DNA of 64,000 bases, taken from Kaistella sp. 97-N-M2 (GTDB lineage Bacteria; Bacteroidota; Bacteroidia; Flavobacteriales; Weeksellaceae). The stretch spans positions 992,001 through 1,056,000 of the forward strand of contig NZ_CP090976.1 in NCBI RefSeq assembly GCF_021513235.1, read 5' to 3'. Each line of letters starts with the position of its first letter. The stretch's first letter is position 1. The notes beneath the pieces are model-generated. The model was not told the DNA's origin, made no database searches, and saw only the letters and a program-made list of their open reading frames with translations. This document shows positions 8,281 through 17,426 of the stretch, piece after piece. A program made the position numbers and the translations under genes.

Positions 8281-9690
8281 TTATCTCCAGCCGCCGCCCA
8301 GCGCTCTGTACAATTCTACTCCCGCATCCAGTTTAGAATATTCTGCATTCGAAATATTCAGTTCTGCATTCAGCTGATTGACGCTGGCATTGATGACTTC
8401 GAGATAATTGGCCAGACCGTAATTCACGAGCTCCTGCGAATAATCCACGGATTTTCGGTAGGCTTCCATTTCCTGCCGTTTCAAACTGATGAAACCATCC
8501 TGCGATTGGTACACATTCAACGCATCCGAAACTTCTTTCCCCGCCGCTAACACAGCGCGCCGAAAATTCAGATAAGCAATTTCTTTGTTGGCCAAACTGA
8601 CTTCATACTGCGTTCTGATCTGTCTCTGATTTAAAATGGGTTGCGCTAAACCTGCCACAACATTCGCAAAGAGAGAATTCACACTAAAAAGCCGATCTAA
8701 ATCTCCCGCCGAAATTCCACCGCTGCCGCTTAATCGCAAAGTGGGGTAAAAGTTCGCTTTTGCGGCATTTGTCAATTCAAAAGCGTTCATCAAACGGTAT
8801 TCTGCGGCTTTTACGTCCGGTCGGTTGGCGAGCAAATTTGCGGGATAACCTAACTGCAGACTGACGGGCATTTTCTGTGCGGCGATTGTGGTTCTTTCGA
8901 TCGCGTGCGAAGGTTCGCCCATAAGCAGACTGATGGTGTTTTCGAGTTGGGCAATCTGAATATCAATGCTGATGAGCATCGACTGTGCGTTAAAAACCAG
9001 CGCTTCACTTTGCTGAACGGCAACTTCCGTTACCGTACCTGCATCTTTCAGCGCAGACGTGGTTTCGAGATTTTTCTTTCTTAAACTAATGGTTTCGTTG
9101 ATGATTCTTTTCTGATCATCAAACGTAAGAAGCTGATAATAAGCCGAAGCGACCGCAGCGACCAAATCGCTTTTCACGGCCTGATGCGCCGCAACGGTGC
9201 CTAAGTAATTGGCGAATTCAGCTCTTTCCTGCGATTTCAGCCGGCCCCAAATATCGGCTTCCCAACCTACATTTGCGGAAATATCGAACTGATCACCGGA
9301 AGTTCGTCTGTTTAAAAGTTGCGCAGACTGGGTATTTAAAGACTGGGTTTGAAACGTATAATTCGGCCCCGCCGAAAGCGTGGGCAGATAGGCCGCTCTG
9401 CTTTGTTTTAAGTAAGAATCTGCGGCGCTGATGTTCTGCAAAGCTACCCTTACATCTAAGTTATTCTCCAAAGCTTTCGCAATATGTTTTTGCAGAACTG
9501 GATCGGTAAAGATCTCGCGCCAGGAAACCGTGGCCATACTTGTGGAATCTTTCGGCAAAAGATCGGTGCGGAAAAGATTTTCATCAATAGTTTCTTTTGG
9601 TCTTTCGTAGGTTTGGCGCGTCATACAGGACGTCAGAACAAAAGCTGAAAAGAGAACTGCAAGTATTTTTATATTGAAATATTTTTTCAT
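8281..9690 (-). CDS. TolC-family outer-membrane efflux channel (lipoprotein)
   Basis: A 469-residue outer-membrane factor of the NodT/OprM type. Residues 1-21 are a lipoprotein signal with lipobox LTSC and lipidated C22, followed by two duplicated outer-membrane-efflux repeats rich in long helices. An ATG six codons upstream (9708) is possible, but the start at 9690 gives a normal signal. It is the last gene of the RND set, 35 bases after the pump gene, and supplies the outer-membrane exit duct. Confidence 0.9.
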   Translation of the reverse strand: MKKYFNIKILAVLFSAFVLTSCMTRQTYERPKETIDENLFRTDLLPKDSTSMATVSWREIFTDPVLQKHIAKALENNLDVRVALQNISAADSYLKQSRAAYLPTLSAGPNYTFQTQSLNTQSAQLLNRRTSGDQFDISANVGWEADIWGRLKSQERAEFANYLGTVAAHQAVKSDLVAAVASAYYQLLTFDDQKRIINETISLRKKNLETTSALKDAGTVTEVAVQQSEALVFNAQSMLISIDIQIAQLENTISLLMGEPSHAIERTTIAAQKMPVSLQLGYPANLLANRPDVKAAEYRLMNAFELTNAAKANFYPTLRLSGSGGISAGDLDRLFSVNSLFANVVAGLAQPILNQRQIRTQYEVSLANKEIAYLNFRRAVLAAGKEVSDALNVYQSQDGFISLKRQEMEAYRKSVDYSQELVNYGLANYLEVINASVNQLNAELNISNAEYSKLDAGVELYRALGGGWR

Positions 9691-9725
9691 TTTTTTAATT
9701 TTTCGCAAAAGTTTGAAACTTTTAA

Positions 9726-12700
9726 TTATTCGGAAAGATTAATGTTTTTGTCCTTTAAAGGTGATATTTTTTCCTGTAAGGTTTGGAAAATAATAAACAG
9801 GATTGGGATTACCAGTAATCCTAAGATGGTTCCAATTAAAAGTCCCGTGGCAGCTCCCGTTGCAATGGAGCGGTTTCCGGTGGCACCAATTCCTGTCGCT
9901 AAAACCAAAGGCAACATTCCACAGATAAAGGCGAAGGAGGTCATTAAAATGGGCCGGAGCCTCGCTGTTGCGGCATGTATTGCGGCATCTACAATTGTTT
10001 CGCCATGAACTCTTCTCTGTACGGCAAACTCCACAATTAAAATCGCATTTTTCGCCAGTAATCCGACGAGCATAATTAAGGCGATCTGGAAATAAATATT
10101 ATTCTCCAGGCCGAAAATCCACTGGCCGAGATACGCGCCCATTACGCCTAACGGAAGCGATAAAATAACCGACAATGGTAAAATATAACTTTCATACTGA
10201 GCAGCAAGAATAAAATAAACAAAGACCAAACTCAGGGCAAAAATCACCAATGTCTGCGAGCCCGATGCCAGTTCTTCCCGGGAAAGTCCCGTAAATTCAA
10301 CATCATAATTAGGACCTAAATTTTCGCTTGCAACCTCCTGAACTGCGGCTATGGCATCACCGGTACTGAACCCGGCATTATTGGCTCCCGTAATTTTCAC
10401 TGAAGTAAACAAATTATATCTGCTTACACTTTGTGGTCCGTACGTTTTGTCTAAAGTAACAAATTGCGAAATTGGCGTCATTTCTCCGGAACCTGTTTTC
10501 ACATACATTCCATTTAAATCCTGCGGCGTTTTTCGATCATCAGGCAAAGCCTGAATCATTACACGGAACTGTTTTCCGTACTTCGTAAAATCGGCGGCAT
10601 AAATCCCACCAATATATCCCTGCATCGTGCTCAAAATATCCGACACAGAAACACCCGACTGTGCAGCCAGAGGCACATTGATGTTCATTTGTAGCTGCGG
10701 ATATTTGGTATTAAATGAAGTTTGGGAAAACTGAATTTCCGGGCGCTGCATGAGTTTTCCAATGAAATTCTGCGTTGTAACATCCAGATCTTTATATTCA
10801 CCACCGGCTTTATCTAAAAGCACCATTTCGAAGCCTGCACTCGTTCCAAACCCGGGAACAGAGGGTGGCTGAAAAAAGATAATTTTTGCGTCCGCAATAC
10901 TGGAGCCTACGCCAAACAATTTCTTTGTGATATCATCGGCAGATTCGCCACTTCCGCGGTCCGCAAAAGGCGTTAATTTCACAAAGGCCAAACCATAATT
11001 ACTTCCCGTTCCGGAAAGAAAAGATCTCCCTGTAGAAATTGTTACGTTCTGAACACCCGGAACCTTCAGCACTTTTTTCTGAAGTTCTTTCATCGCACTA
11101 AACGTTCTTTCCTGAGAAGCGCCGGCGGGAAGTTCGATGTTTGCAAACAAAATCCCACGATCTTCATTGGGCACAAATCCTTTTTTCATGGAAGAATTCG
11201 ACCAGACTAAAAGTCCAGCGGTAATTACAAAAATACCCAGCGTGATCCATTTGTGTTTGATGAGATAAGAAAATGCGCGTCCGTATTTTGCGGTCATGGC
11301 TTTGAAACCAATATTGAATTTATGGAAGAATTTTTCAAAGAAATTTTTCTTTTCGTACTCAAGATCATGATTTTGAGGTTTCAAAAAGAGAGAGCACAAC
11401 ACAGGGCTTAAGGTTAAAGCGTTTACCGCAGAAATTAAGATCGCGATAATTAACGTAACCCCAAACTGTTTGTAAAAGACTCCCGTTGGTCCGGTAATAA
11501 AAGTTACCGGAATAAATACGGCTGCCATTACCAAAGTGATCGAGATAATTGCGCCGGTAATTTCATCCATGGCTTCCACGGTTGCCTTTTTGGCATCAGC
11601 GATACCGCCTTCCATTTTTGCGTGAACGGCCTCGACGACGACAATGGCATCATCGACCACAATTCCGATGGCTAAAACCAGGGCAAAAAGGGTTAATAAA
11701 TTTAGAGAATATCCAAATAAATTCAGGAAGAAAAAAGTTCCGACAATCGACACGGGAACTGCGATCGCAGGAATTAGCGTCGACCGGAAATCTTGTAAAA
11801 AAATAAAGACCACGAGGAAAACCAAAACAAAAGCCTCAATTAGGGTGTGAATAACTTTATCGATGGAGGCCGTTAAAAATTCATTTGTATCGAAATTGAT
11901 TACATATTTGATTCCTTTCGGGAAATCTTTTTTATTGTCCTCTAAATATTTTTGAATATTTACAATAATTTCCTGCGCATTGGAACCAGGTGTTTGAAAA
12001 ATTCCCATACTCACCGCCGGATTATCGCCGTTTTCTGCTTTACCGGAGTACGATAACGAAGCCAGCTCTATGGTGGCGACGTCTTTCAGTAAGAGATTTT
12101 GGCCGTTGCCGAGCGATTTCAAAACAATATTATCGTATTGCTCTTTGTTGCTGTATTTTCCGACATATTTAATGATGTATTCAAAAGAATTTCCGCTGTT
12201 TTGCCCGATAGATCCGGCGGCTGCTTCCCTACTTTGGTCATTAATTGCGGCAGAAACGTCGGTAGGTGATAAACTGTAGGCGGCCATTTTCACCGGATCC
12301 AGCCAAACCCGCATCGAATAGGTTTTACCGCCGAAAACACTTGCGTCTCCAACACCGGTGATTCTTTTTACCGCCGGAATTACATTAATATTGACGTAAT
12401 TCTGTATAAAAACATCATTTAAATCTTTATTCTCCGAAAAAAAAGTAAGGTACATCAGGGCGCTTGTCTGCTGTTTCTGCGTCACCACACCGGCTCTTGT
12501 AACTTCTGAAGGCAATAAGGGCGTCGCTCTCGCAACTCTGTTCTGTACGTTTACGGCAGCAATATCCGGATTAATCCCCTGTTTGAAAAAAATCTGAATC
12601 TGTGCAGAACCGTCGTTTCCGGCGCTGGAAGTAATGTAATCCATTCCTTCTACCCCATTAATTTGTTCTTCCAGAGGCACCACCACACTTTTCATCACCG

Positions 12701-12866
12701 TTTCCGCATTCGCGCCGGAATAATTGGCAGATACACTTACCGTTGGCGGCGCAATATCCGGATACTGTGTTACGGGAAGCGCTGTAAGGCCTAAAATTCC
12801 CAGTATTACTATAATAACAGAAATTACGGTGGATAAAACCGGTCTGTTAATAAAATTCTTTATCAT
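9726..12866 (-). CDS. RND multidrug efflux pump, inner-membrane permease (HAE1 family)
   Basis: A 1046-residue AcrB/MexB-type proton antiporter. Twelve transmembrane helices frame two large periplasmic loops. The proton-relay pair D405-D406 in GIVVDDAIV (helix 4) and the lysine in LLAKNAI (helix 10) are present. It should export drugs, detergents or dyes from membrane and periplasm through the TolC-type duct. Its ATG overlaps the adaptor stop codon (TAATG), so the two are translationally coupled. It is full length, with no sign of decay. Confidence 0.95.
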   Translation of the reverse strand: MIKNFINRPVLSTVISVIIVILGILGLTALPVTQYPDIAPPTVSVSANYSGANAETVMKSVVVPLEEQINGVEGMDYITSSAGNDGSAQIQIFFKQGINPDIAAVNVQNRVARATPLLPSEVTRAGVVTQKQQTSALMYLTFFSENKDLNDVFIQNYVNINVIPAVKRITGVGDASVFGGKTYSMRVWLDPVKMAAYSLSPTDVSAAINDQSREAAAGSIGQNSGNSFEYIIKYVGKYSNKEQYDNIVLKSLGNGQNLLLKDVATIELASLSYSGKAENGDNPAVSMGIFQTPGSNAQEIIVNIQKYLEDNKKDFPKGIKYVINFDTNEFLTASIDKVIHTLIEAFVLVFLVVFIFLQDFRSTLIPAIAVPVSIVGTFFFLNLFGYSLNLLTLFALVLAIGIVVDDAIVVVEAVHAKMEGGIADAKKATVEAMDEITGAIISITLVMAAVFIPVTFITGPTGVFYKQFGVTLIIAILISAVNALTLSPVLCSLFLKPQNHDLEYEKKNFFEKFFHKFNIGFKAMTAKYGRAFSYLIKHKWITLGIFVITAGLLVWSNSSMKKGFVPNEDRGILFANIELPAGASQERTFSAMKELQKKVLKVPGVQNVTISTGRSFLSGTGSNYGLAFVKLTPFADRGSGESADDITKKLFGVGSSIADAKIIFFQPPSVPGFGTSAGFEMVLLDKAGGEYKDLDVTTQNFIGKLMQRPEIQFSQTSFNTKYPQLQMNINVPLAAQSGVSVSDILSTMQGYIGGIYAADFTKYGKQFRVMIQALPDDRKTPQDLNGMYVKTGSGEMTPISQFVTLDKTYGPQSVSRYNLFTSVKITGANNAGFSTGDAIAAVQEVASENLGPNYDVEFTGLSREELASGSQTLVIFALSLVFVYFILAAQYESYILPLSVILSLPLGVMGAYLGQWIFGLENNIYFQIALIMLVGLLAKNAILIVEFAVQRRVHGETIVDAAIHAATARLRPILMTSFAFICGMLPLVLATGIGATGNRSIATGAATGLLIGTILGLLVIPILFIIFQTLQEKISPLKDKNINLSE

Positions 12867-14092
12867 TAGAAAATCGGTTTTATGGTTTTTACTAAACTGT
12901 CCAAACTAATGGGTTTGGGGATAATGGCGCTGTTGTCTTTCACAGAGCCGATGCCGGCGGCCACAATTTTATCTCCTTTTTTAAGTCCGGAGGTTACTAT
13001 GGCCAGATTATTAATTCTGGTTTGCAGTTCTATAATTGTATTTCTCGCCGTATCTTTTTCAACTTTATAAGCGTAAACAATTCCCTGCTGCTCATAAGTT
13101 GCACTTTCGGGGATTACCAAAACATTCTCATAATATTGCGGGAAGCGGATATTTCCGCTGTTTCCGTTGCTGAGTAATCTTTGCGCATTCGGGAAACCCA
13201 CACGAAACTCAATGGTTCCGGTAGAGGGATTTATCTGGCCGGTTACGGCTTCAATCTTTCCTTTTTCGCCATAAAGATCGCCATTTGCCAATTCCAGTTC
13301 GACCATGGGTAGATTTCTGATTTTTTCCGGCATTGTTGCACCTTCTGAATCTTTCAGAAAGTCAAAATATTCTTTCTCATTCATCGAAAAATAGGCATAG
13401 ACCGTTTTTGTATCGGAAATCGTGGTTAAAGGAGTTTGATCGCTTGGTCCTACTAAACTACCCACTTTCAACGGTAATTTTCCCACCACGCCGGAAATCG
13501 GAGCGCGGATAACGGAGTAATCAATATTCGCCTGAACCCCTTGAAAATTGGCCTGTGCCTCTGCAACTCCGGCGCTCGCCTGCTGTTTTGCTGCAATTGC
13601 CTGAGAAACCTGAGCCTGCGCACGGGCAAGATTTGCCTGCGCAGTTTGCAGCTGAACGTTGCTGATGATATTTTTTTCAACCAGCGGTTTCAGTTTGTTT
13701 ACTTCTACCTGTGCCGCATTTACGGCGGCCTGCGCCGCTTTTACACTTGCTTCGGAAGCAGATACATTGGATCTTGCAGCTCCAACACCCGCTTTTGCGG
13801 CATTGGCAGATTGCGTTAATGTATTTGTCTCCAGGCGGAATAATGGTTGTCCTTTCGTGACGTACTGTCCTTCGTCCACCAAAACCTGAGTGATGTAACC
13901 TTGAATTTTTGCGCGAACCTCATTGTTTAAAATTCCCTGAATAGATGCAGGAAAAGTTTGGTAACCCGTTACATTTCTCGTTTCTACCGAGACCACAGGA
14001 TAGGGAGAAGCGCCCTGTTGTTTCGGAGCTTCTTTTTTACAACTGATAACAGACAACACTGTTAGCGAAAGAAGAATAATTTTATTTTTCAT
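12866..14092 (-). CDS. RND efflux periplasmic adaptor (AcrA/MexA-like lipoprotein)
   Basis: A 408-residue membrane-fusion protein that bridges pump and outer-membrane channel. Lipobox VISC puts the lipidated cysteine at residue 18. An alanine/glutamine-rich coiled-coil hairpin (about 95-190) sits between the lipoyl half-motifs (EGQYVTKGQPLFRLE and VIRAPISGVVG), followed by the beta-barrel domain. It is the second gene of the operon, 63 bases after the MarR-type regulator. Confidence 0.9.
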   Translation of the reverse strand: MKNKIILLSLTVLSVISCKKEAPKQQGASPYPVVSVETRNVTGYQTFPASIQGILNNEVRAKIQGYITQVLVDEGQYVTKGQPLFRLETNTLTQSANAAKAGVGAARSNVSASEASVKAAQAAVNAAQVEVNKLKPLVEKNIISNVQLQTAQANLARAQAQVSQAIAAKQQASAGVAEAQANFQGVQANIDYSVIRAPISGVVGKLPLKVGSLVGPSDQTPLTTISDTKTVYAYFSMNEKEYFDFLKDSEGATMPEKIRNLPMVELELANGDLYGEKGKIEAVTGQINPSTGTIEFRVGFPNAQRLLSNGNSGNIRFPQYYENVLVIPESATYEQQGIVYAYKVEKDTARNTIIELQTRINNLAIVTSGLKKGDKIVAAGIGSVKDNSAIIPKPISLDSLVKTIKPIF

Positions 14093-14155
14093 GAATTTAA
14101 TTTTTATAATCTAAGGATTGGCTGGGTCTGCGGGCAATATTTAAAAAATTTAACA

Positions 14156-14602
14156 TTAAAGTTGGTCCAGGTTATTCTTGATATTAGAAATACTGTTTTG
14201 GAAAAGATTCTGATAGATCTCGAATTTCTTTAGAGAAGCCTCATCATTGCTGTTGCGGAAATCTTTCAGTTTGTTCAAAATTAAAAGCTCATCTTCCATT
14301 TTCGTAATAATTTCGGCAAAGCGGATCTGCATGTATTTTTCGTTCATCACAAAAAAACGTTTTCGTTCATCGATGCGGTTAAAATCGCTGATAATATTGA
14401 GATTCAGGAGCAAATTTAAATTGGAAGAAACCGAGCTTTTACTTGCGGAAAAGACTTCCACAAATTCATCAAAAGCAACGCCTTTTCTGTCGAAATCGAA
14501 AATTAGATAAGCATAAATTTTGGCAGCGAGAGGCGGTAAATGAAAGGCATTTCCATAAAATTTAACCATATCGCAAAATAAATCTTTCTCAATTTCAACC
14601 AT
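14156..14602 (-). CDS. GbsR/MarR-family transcriptional regulator of the efflux operon
   Basis: A 148-residue winged-helix regulator. The helix-turn-helix lies around FDEFVEVFSASKSSVSSNL (residues 44-62), followed by a wing and a long C-terminal dimerisation helix. This is the GbsR-like MarR branch. It is the first gene of the efflux operon, so autorepression relieved by a toxic ligand is the likely scheme. The ATG at 14602 is chosen: an upstream TTG (14623) lies inside the -7 box and cannot be in the mRNA. A palindrome at 14630-14639 is a candidate operator. Confidence 0.8.
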   Translation of the reverse strand: MVEIEKDLFCDMVKFYGNAFHLPPLAAKIYAYLIFDFDRKGVAFDEFVEVFSASKSSVSSNLNLLLNLNIISDFNRIDERKRFFVMNEKYMQIRFAEIITKMEDELLILNKLKDFRNSNDEASLKKFEIYQNLFQNSISNIKNNLDQL

Positions 14603-14620
14603 TAATTTATGCTTAGCGTG

Positions 14621-14639
14621 CAAAAATACGAACTAGTTC
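14621..14639 (-). promoter_or_regulatory. Promoter and candidate operator of the efflux operon
   Basis: The minus strand reads TATTTTTG (14621-14628), followed by the perfect 10-base palindrome GAACTAGTTC (14630-14639) in the -7/-33 spacer. Two GAACC direct copies follow at 14641-14645 and 14650-14654. A repressor bound here would block RNA polymerase. That the adjacent MarR-type protein is the binder is inference. Confidence 0.5.
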
Positions 14640-14760
14640 TGAACCAACCGAACCTAATACAGATTTTATGAATTTTTTATGATTTGCATCACAAATATTA
14701 CAGTCAGAAAAGAATCGCGCGGTAAAATCCTCAGCACACCGCACGCAATATAAATTTTAG

Positions 14761-14768
14761 TAATTTTG
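14761..14768 (+). promoter_or_regulatory. -7 box for the SUI1 gene
   Basis: TAATTTTG ending four bases before the ATG at 14773. The transcript would be nearly leaderless. Confidence 0.5.
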
Positions 14769-14772
14769 TTTG

Positions 14773-15096
14773 ATGGATTTAAGAGATCAGCTAAAAAATA
14801 TTTTTCCGGAGCACGAGGAACAGGATTTTGAAATACCTGTCGAAAAATTTGTGCAGCAAGAACCCCTCACCTGTAAATTCGAAAAAAAAGGCCGCCACGG
14901 AAAACCGGTAACACTCATCGAAGGTTTTGAAGGGCCGGACGCAGAACTGAAGAAAATTTCGAAGAAAATTAAAACCACGCTCGGAATTGGCGGATCGGAA
15001 AAAGACGGGATTATCGTCATCCAGGGCGACAACCGCGACAAAATCATGACGATCTTGAAGGAGATGGGTTATAAGACGAAACGGGTTGGCGGCTGA
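14773..15096 (+). CDS. SUI1/YciH-family translation initiation factor-like protein
   Basis: A 107-residue protein whose residues about 35-105 form an eIF1/SUI1 domain, with GRHGKPVTLIEGFEG, the basic helix and the KTTLGIGGSEKDGIIVIQGD core. Bacterial YciH proteins bind the 30S subunit and can affect start selection, but their role is not settled. ATG at 14773 is used; a TTG one codon earlier is open but unlikely. Confidence 0.85.
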   Translation: MDLRDQLKNIFPEHEEQDFEIPVEKFVQQEPLTCKFEKKGRHGKPVTLIEGFEGPDAELKKISKKIKTTLGIGGSEKDGIIVIQGDNRDKIMTILKEMGYKTKRVGG

Positions 15097-15165
15097 TGAG
15101 GGTCGATGATGGGCGATCGGTAATGGATCTTAGGTGATGGATGAAGGAGGAGGAACAAAAATTCG
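15097..15165 (+). repeat. Low-complexity GATGG-rich tract
   Basis: Degenerate tandem units around TGATGGG / CGATCGG / TGATGGATG directly after the SUI1 stop codon. Non-coding and of unknown role. Confidence 0.4.
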
Positions 15166-15199
15166 ATCAAATACAAGAGATATTAGGAAGAACGGAATT

Positions 15200-15284
15200 G
15201 CAGCCCGACCTGAGTGGAGCTCTTTTTGCCGACACAACGTGACGGCAAAAAAGCGGGAACGGAGGGCGGAAAAAGCTGCCCAAA
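15200..15284 (+). repeat. Long-hairpin intergenic repeat, copy 1
   Basis: An 85-base element with outer arms GCAGC / GCTGC and inner arms TTTTTGCCG / CGGCAAAAA. It shares the blocks GGAGCTCTTTTTG and CAAAAAAGCGGGA with the copy at 55769-55854. It lies between the SUI1 gene and the nucleoside phosphorylase gene. It resembles hairpin repeats I recall from Chryseobacterium-group genomes. Confidence 0.7.
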
Positions 15285-15312
15285 TAATAGGTAAGAATAC
15301 AAAAAAAGAACT

Positions 15313-16167
15313 ATGATTAATAAATTAGCTGCATCGGAACTGGTGCTGAATGAGGACGGAAGTGTTTACCACCTGAATTTATTGCCCGAAGATATCGCGG
15401 GAAAAATAATGTTAGTGGGAGATCCAGATCGTGTTCCGAAAGTTTCGAAATATTTCGACACTATTGAAATCAAAAAGAACAAGCGCGAATTTTATACCCA
15501 TACAGGAACTTTGCGCGGGGAGCGAATTACAGTAATGTCTACGGGGATCGGGACCGAAAATATCGACATTGTAATGAACGAACTTGATGCCCTGGTAAAT
15601 ATCGATCTTAAAAATAAGGAATTTAAAAGCGAACATACTGCTCTGGAACTTTTTCGAATGGGGACGTGTGGAAGTGTTAATCCCGAAATTGAAGTCGATA
15701 ATATGTTGGTGACGCAAAACGTTGTAGGACTTGATGGTTTAATGCATTTTTATCAGGATTACGCCTTCGAAAATGAATTTTCCCGAAATTTTATGGCGAA
15801 ATTTCCGTACCATAAAATTAAACCGATGTTGTATTTTTCGGATTGGTCTAAAGAAATGGGAGAATATTACAAAGACGCAAAATACCATGGCAATACCGCG
15901 ACTTTCCCCGGCTTTTATGCGCCACAAGGCCGACAGCTGCGGCTAAAAGCGCTGGACGATCAGTTTTTGGAAACATTAAATGATCTGGGTGTGACGAATT
16001 TTGAAATGGAAACTTCTGCAATCTATGGACTTTCGAAATTATTGGGCCACAAAGCGATCACCGTAAATTCTGTGATTGCAAACCGAAGAAGAGGCGAATT
16101 TTCCGCCGACCACGCAGCTTCCGAAAGAAATATGATCGAGTGGGTGTTGGAGCGGATTATTAAGTAA
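15313..16167 (+). CDS. Nucleoside phosphorylase (uridine phosphorylase-like)
   Basis: A 284-residue NP-I family enzyme that splits a nucleoside with phosphate into base and ribose-1-phosphate. Visible motifs are the phosphate-binding GDPDR (near residue 37), GTCGS in the central sheet, and FEMETSAIY, the ribose-contacting Met-Glu typical of uridine phosphorylases. Specificity for uridine rather than purine nucleosides is likely but not proven. It has no clear own promoter and may be transcribed with the SUI1 gene through the hairpin repeat. Confidence 0.8.
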   Translation: MINKLAASELVLNEDGSVYHLNLLPEDIAGKIMLVGDPDRVPKVSKYFDTIEIKKNKREFYTHTGTLRGERITVMSTGIGTENIDIVMNELDALVNIDLKNKEFKSEHTALELFRMGTCGSVNPEIEVDNMLVTQNVVGLDGLMHFYQDYAFENEFSRNFMAKFPYHKIKPMLYFSDWSKEMGEYYKDAKYHGNTATFPGFYAPQGRQLRLKALDDQFLETLNDLGVTNFEMETSAIYGLSKLLGHKAITVNSVIANRRRGEFSADHAASERNMIEWVLERIIK

Positions 16168-16267
16168 TAAATAGGAAATATTGTAAGATTTAAGTCAATT
16201 TTAAAAATATTCAGGAAATAGAAAAAACGGGGATTACAGTTTGCACGGCCTGGAAATCAAGGAAAGC

Positions 16268-16298
16268 GAGCGGTTAAGAAATTGGCCGCTCTTTTTTT
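16268..16298 (+). terminator. Terminator after the nucleoside phosphorylase
   Basis: Stem GAGCGG / CCGCTC with a 12-base loop, then seven T. It abuts the convergent tag gene. Confidence 0.7.
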
Positions 16299-16860
16299 AT
16301 TTATTTTTGAATGAACAATCCACAAGATGATCATTCACCATTCCTGTCGCCTGCATGTGCGCGTAAACCACGGTGGAGCCCAGGAATTTGAAACCTCTTT
16401 TTTTCAGGTCTTTTGCTAATGCATCCGAAATTTCAGTAGTTGCGGGGACATCCTGTAAGGTTTGTGGATGATGAATTAAAGGTTTTCCGTCCACAAAGCC
16501 CCAAATATATTTTGAAAATGTGCCGAACTCTTTTTGAACTTCCTGAAAACGTTGCGCATTGTTGATGGTTGCCAGGATTTTGAGTTTGTTCCGTATTATT
16601 CCGCTGTCAGCCATCAATTCTAGGATTTTTTCGTTGGAATATTCTGCAATTTTCTGAAAATCGAAATTATCGAAAGCCTTTTTAAAATTGTAGCGTTTCT
16701 TTAAAATAGTGTGCCAGGAAAGTCCCGCCTGAAAACTCTCTAAAATCAAAAATTCAAATAGGGTTTCGTCGTCGTAAACCGGCTTACCCCACTCCTCATC
16801 ATGGTATTTCCGGTACAAATCATCCTTTTCAGACCACCCGCAACGTATTCTTTCTGTCAT
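16297..16860 (-). CDS. tag: DNA-3-methyladenine glycosylase I
   Basis: A 187-residue base-excision repair enzyme that removes 3-methyladenine. The start RCGWSEKDD, HDEEWGKPVYDD and the SFQAGLSW block match Tag, and the zinc ligands are present: Cys7 and His20 near the N-terminus, with His and Cys in HLVDCSF near the C-terminus. Length is typical. It is monocistronic and convergent with the phosphorylase gene. Confidence 0.92.
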   Translation of the reverse strand: MTERIRCGWSEKDDLYRKYHDEEWGKPVYDDETLFEFLILESFQAGLSWHTILKKRYNFKKAFDNFDFQKIAEYSNEKILELMADSGIIRNKLKILATINNAQRFQEVQKEFGTFSKYIWGFVDGKPLIHHPQTLQDVPATTEISDALAKDLKKRGFKFLGSTVVYAHMQATGMVNDHLVDCSFKNK

Positions 16861-16985
16861 TTGTAAAATATTTTTAATAAAATTACGAAAATTTCAAAGC
16901 TTGACGCACCCGCAATGCTTTTAATCGCATCTATAAGGAAATTGGGAAATATTTAGTAATTATTTAACATCCTCTTAAATATTTT

Positions 16986-17002
16986 AGGAATAGATCTTGT
17001 AT
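16986..17002 (+). promoter_or_regulatory. Weak sigma54-like promoter for the small acidic protein
   Basis: AGGAATA-N4-TTGTA has the GG-to-G spacing of a -24/-12 promoter, but the -24 half is poor. No TAnnTTTG box is seen in this 194-base gap. Confidence 0.25.
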
Positions 17003-17054
17003 CTACCGTTATATCAAATTAAATTATTCAATTTTAACCTTAAAAAATAGTATT

Positions 17055-17321
17055 ATGGAAAGAGAAGATTATAACAAAGCAGAAAACACGGTAAACGATG
17101 CGAAATGGACTGTAAATGATTACGCCGACCGCGCGAAAGACTACATCCGTGAGCAAAGAGACAAAAATACAGAACCCACTGCAGAAGGATGGATGGACAG
17201 AGCAAAAGAAAATATTGCTGATGCTTGGGACGATACAAAAGACGCCGTATCCGATGCATGGGAAAAAACGAAAGACTGGTCCGAAGATGCGAAAGCTGAA
17301 GTTCGTAAAACAACGAACTAA
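17055..17321 (+). CDS. Small amphipathic-helix protein, LEA/YtxH-like
   Basis: An 88-residue hydrophilic protein with no signal peptide or membrane segment. It is rich in Asp, Lys, Ala and Trp, with repeated 11-residue-type blocks (AKENIADAWDDTKDAVSDAW, then KTKDWSEDAKAEV) that form a long amphipathic helix, as in LEA or apolipoprotein-like stress proteins. Function unknown; a desiccation or osmotic-stress role is only inferred from composition. It is transcribed alone, with its own strong terminator. Confidence 0.7.
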   Translation: MEREDYNKAENTVNDAKWTVNDYADRAKDYIREQRDKNTEPTAEGWMDRAKENIADAWDDTKDAVSDAWEKTKDWSEDAKAEVRKTTN

Positions 17322-17340
17322 AATTTTGATCAGTAGAAAA

Positions 17341-17375
17341 AAAGAGAACCATACCAGTTATGGTTCTCTTTTTTT
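17341..17375 (+). terminator. Terminator after the LEA-like gene
   Basis: Stem AGAGAACCATA / TATGGTTCTCT with a 5-base loop and a T run. Confidence 0.9.
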
Positions 17376-17398
17376 AGGCGTTATCTCATAAAATATTT

Positions 17399-17406
17399 TA
17401 AATTTG
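17399..17406 (+). promoter_or_regulatory. -7 box for fabI
   Basis: TAAATTTG, 20 bases before the fabI ATG and after the preceding terminator. Confidence 0.55.
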
Positions 17407-17426
17407 TCTCAACTAAATTTATAATT

